DNA from: Chryseobacterium gleum
GTDB lineage: Bacteria > Bacteroidota > Bacteroidia > Flavobacteriales_D > Crocinitomicaceae
DNA: 64,000 nucleotides
NCBI GenBank assembly: GCA_945897565.1
Contig: CAMDFN010000008.1
Span: 1-64,000 of the forward strand
Direction of reading: 5' to 3'
Shown here piece after piece: positions 62,544-64,000 of the stretch. Positions within the stretch are counted from its first letter, which is position 1. Each line of letters starts with the position of its first letter. The notes beneath the pieces are model-generated. The model saw only the letters and a program-made list of their open reading frames with translations, was not told the DNA's origin and did no database searches. Position numbers and translations under genes: made by a program.

Positions 62544-62840
62544 ATGGAGGCACTTACGGAAAACGAAGTGAGGACCTTCATTATGAAAAGCGCAACAAGT
62601 CAGGTCGGAACGGAGGCTGCTGTTGAAGCTTATTATAATTCTCTCAGTGATCAACTCGTTTATTGGTTTAATCCGGTATGGAAGAACAAACCAATAGCTT
62701 ATATCAAACCCAAATCAAAGGATGGTAGTAAATTCTATGAAGATTCCATTACGGTTGAAATTCATGATATCCTTTTGATGGGCGCATACGCCAATGAAAA
62801 TTGGGGCTTTTTTTTCATTCAGCACAAAAATAATCTCTAG
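62544..62840 (+). CDS. Orphan small protein of unknown function
   Basis: 98 residues from the ATG at 62544 (an in-frame TTG at 62517 is possible). Soluble, mixed alpha/beta: MEALTENEVRTFIMKSATSQ, then YYNSLSDQLVYWFNPVWKNK and WGFFFIQHKNNL. I do not recognise a family. It is divergent from the toxin-antitoxin operon. AACTGCGCAGC lies 33 bp upstream (62501-62511) and also inside the tRNA-Arg repeat cassette (61565-61575). Its stop codon lies in the palindrome 62838-62851. Confidence 0.5.
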   Translation: MEALTENEVRTFIMKSATSQVGTEAAVEAYYNSLSDQLVYWFNPVWKNKPIAYIKPKSKDGSKFYEDSITVEIHDILLMGAYANENWGFFFIQHKNNL

Positions 62841-62851
62841 AACATGTTCTA
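62838..62851. repeat. 14-bp perfect palindrome, copy 2
   Basis: TAGAACATGTTCTA, identical to 19023-19036. Its first three bases are the stop codon of the 62544-62840 gene. Confidence 0.6.
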
Positions 62852-62903
62852 CTGAGCATTTGAAGGGAAATGATTAATTTTCCAATCCTACAAAGCATTG
62901 GCC

Positions 62904-63002
62904 ATGAATAAAATAATCAGCTCCCTCGTCTCTGGAAGCTATCTTTTGATGGTTCAGGATGAGGGGATGTTGCGAACAGGGAAGCTACAAGTTGTGAAGT
63001 AG
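62904..63002 (+). pseudogene. Orphan fragment of a T9SS C-terminal sorting domain
   Basis: The frame open from 62874 to the stop at 63000-63002 encodes MNKIISSLVSGSYLLMVQDE followed by GMLRTGKLQVVK. The pattern (hydrophobic-SxLxSGxYLL...GKLxVxK) is that of the last 30 residues of type A T9SS sorting domains, also seen here at 30313 and 54591. No signal peptide or cargo domain precedes it, so it is probably the 3' scar of a deleted cargo gene. Confidence 0.5.
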
Positions 63003-63029
63003 GTTTGTTTACAAGTTTACTTCGCTTCC

Positions 63030-64000
63030 TCACTTCTCCTCCACCCGTATCAACAAATTGACATCGAAAGTACCGCCTTGATCGGCCTTGTAATTGGTAT
63101 GCCAGTAGTTATTGAAAACATACAAATAAAGTGGAGAAACGCTTTGGTTGTCGCGTTTCCAGACCTTTGCACCCACTTGTTGTTGCTCGTCAATGGGGCT
63201 TCCTATTTCGATCAAATTGCAATCGGGCGTAAAAACCGTAACGCGCCAATTGGCATCTTCTAAAATGAAATGGTCCGCAACGCAGATGAATTCTTTGTTA
63301 GAGCCCGCTAGCTGGTCTGCAGGGTAGTTGAGTAGTATTTCTTCGCCGTAGGTTAAGGAAGGGTTGTCGAGTTGAAAAGGCAAGCAAATGTGCAAGGCTT
63401 CTTTGTCTCGGATGGCTTTTTTGTCGATCCGAAACCGCAAGTGAAATTCGTTTGGATCTGAAGTGGGCTCATACTGAATGTCGATCTTCAAATTTGGGTG
63501 TTCTATTGTCTGCAAGCCCTTATGGATATCGATTTGCGTATTTGATAAAACTTCATTGACTTGAGGGGCAATGCCCAAACTGTAAATACAAGCCCCGAAT
63601 CCAGGTGTGTCTTGCTTGAGTAGTTCTTGATTTTTATAGCGTAAAGACCGAATACCTGAGTGCGTCGAATCCCAGGTAAAAGTAAACTGATTGCCTACTA
63701 ATTTAGTACATTTTAAAGGCTTTCCATATTGTTGATCTAGTCGCAAAAACTGCGCTTGTGCAGAATCCAGAAAAGATTTTTTGATGCGCCATTGTTCGGT
63801 CGTAAAAAAAACGTCTGGGGCTGAAATGCTGCACCAAGCGCCCCAGGTGTGTTCGTGGAACAATATGAGGTTGCGGTGTAAGGCACGCAATTGTTGAGTC
63901 GTTTGTAGCGAGAGTGGTTGGGGTAATTTTTCTTCTAGATCAATGGTTTGCTTGACCAAACGGCGCGCCTGAATTTCTTCGGCGGCGCTAGAATACGCGC
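63030..64000 (-). CDS. Glycoside hydrolase family 38-like protein, C-terminal part (runs off the right edge)
   Basis: The minus-strand frame is open from 64000 to the stop at 63030 (323 residues); an internal TTG at 63959 is not a likely start because coding continues upstream. LILFHEHTWGAWCSISAPDV resembles the EHTWGA-type segment at the end of the GH38 alpha-mannosidase catalytic part, followed by the beta-sandwich C-domain (TFTWDSTHSGIRSLRYKNQE, FVCVADHF-like FICVADHFILEDANWRVTVF). It would hydrolyse alpha-mannosides or a related substrate; the catalytic Asp residues are outside the window. Confidence 0.62.
   Translation of the reverse strand, partial: AYSSAAEEIQARRLVKQTIDLEEKLPQPLSLQTTQQLRALHRNLILFHEHTWGAWCSISAPDVFFTTEQWRIKKSFLDSAQAQFLRLDQQYGKPLKCTKLVGNQFTFTWDSTHSGIRSLRYKNQELLKQDTPGFGACIYSLGIAPQVNEVLSNTQIDIHKGLQTIEHPNLKIDIQYEPTSDPNEFHLRFRIDKKAIRDKEALHICLPFQLDNPSLTYGEEILLNYPADQLAGSNKEFICVADHFILEDANWRVTVFTPDCNLIEIGSPIDEQQQVGAKVWKRDNQSVSPLYLYVFNNYWHTNYKADQGGTFDVNLLIRVEEK

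Overview
The window looks like ordinary chromosome from a member of the phylum Bacteroidota, probably Flavobacteriia-like. Evidence: two proteins with type IX secretion (T9SS) C-terminal sorting tails, a PorD-family protein, a GldI-like FKBP lipoprotein, GSCFA, DUF4268 and DUF6428 proteins, and recurring -7 promoter elements of the Bacteroidota form TAnnTTTG with almost no Shine-Dalgarno sequences. Gene density is high, with many ATGA or TAATG stop/start overlaps. Both window edges cut genes: a secreted endonuclease/exonuclease/phosphatase-family protein on the left and a glycoside hydrolase family 38-like protein on the right.

Layout. 1-2.1 kb: LemA and two TPM-domain proteins. 2.2-6.5 kb: a DNA polymerase IV gene directly followed by a short DnaE-type polymerase, probably a translesion pair. 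6.5-12.2 kb: a compact beta-galactan/galactose operon (small membrane protein, galM, GH53 endo-galactanase lipoprotein, GH2 beta-galactosidase, galK), most genes coupled by ATGA overlaps. 12.2-15.5 kb: a PLP sulfur-amino-acid enzyme, a PhoD-like phosphatase and a LOG-family protein. 15.5-18.5 kb: an arsenic operon (arsR, DUF6428, ACR3, arsC) with a visible promoter and operator, facing an AraC-type regulator. 18.6-19.3 kb: a decayed stretch with the 3' remnant of a glycosyltransferase-type gene, a tiny ORF and palindromes.

19.4-31 kb: tRNA-Asn, ssb, slyD, a fused AdoMet decarboxylase-spermidine synthase, a MutS2-like gene, a gamma-carbonic-anhydrase-like gene, then pyrG-yidC-fsa-DUF4268 and a T9SS cargo protein with an HD hydrolase. 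31-44 kb: a long minus-strand block of envelope and housekeeping genes (GSCFA, recN, porD, coaBC, rpoZ, bamD, M23 peptidase, two FKBP lipoproteins, nrnA, a TlpA-like protein, miaA, an MltF-like transglycosylase). 44-54.5 kb: tRNA-Val, an RND exporter, a UbiA-like pair, a TonB-dependent receptor, ppk1, a MurG-like glycosyltransferase and an LpxH-like phosphoesterase. 54.6-61.3 kb: a very large T9SS cargo protein, acs and a SOUL protein.

61.4-63 kb is the only clearly accessory segment. It has tRNA-Arg with a 51-bp direct repeat of its 3' end plus terminator, a RelE/ParE-type toxin-antitoxin pair with its own operator, an orphan small gene, a 14-bp palindrome also present near 19 kb, and an orphan T9SS tail fragment.

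I do not see a clearly novel multi-gene system. The most interesting signals are the tRNA-Arg repeat cassette, the shared palindromes, and a recurrent geometry in which the -7 element ends 3-5 nt before the start codon, which predicts leaderless mRNAs.
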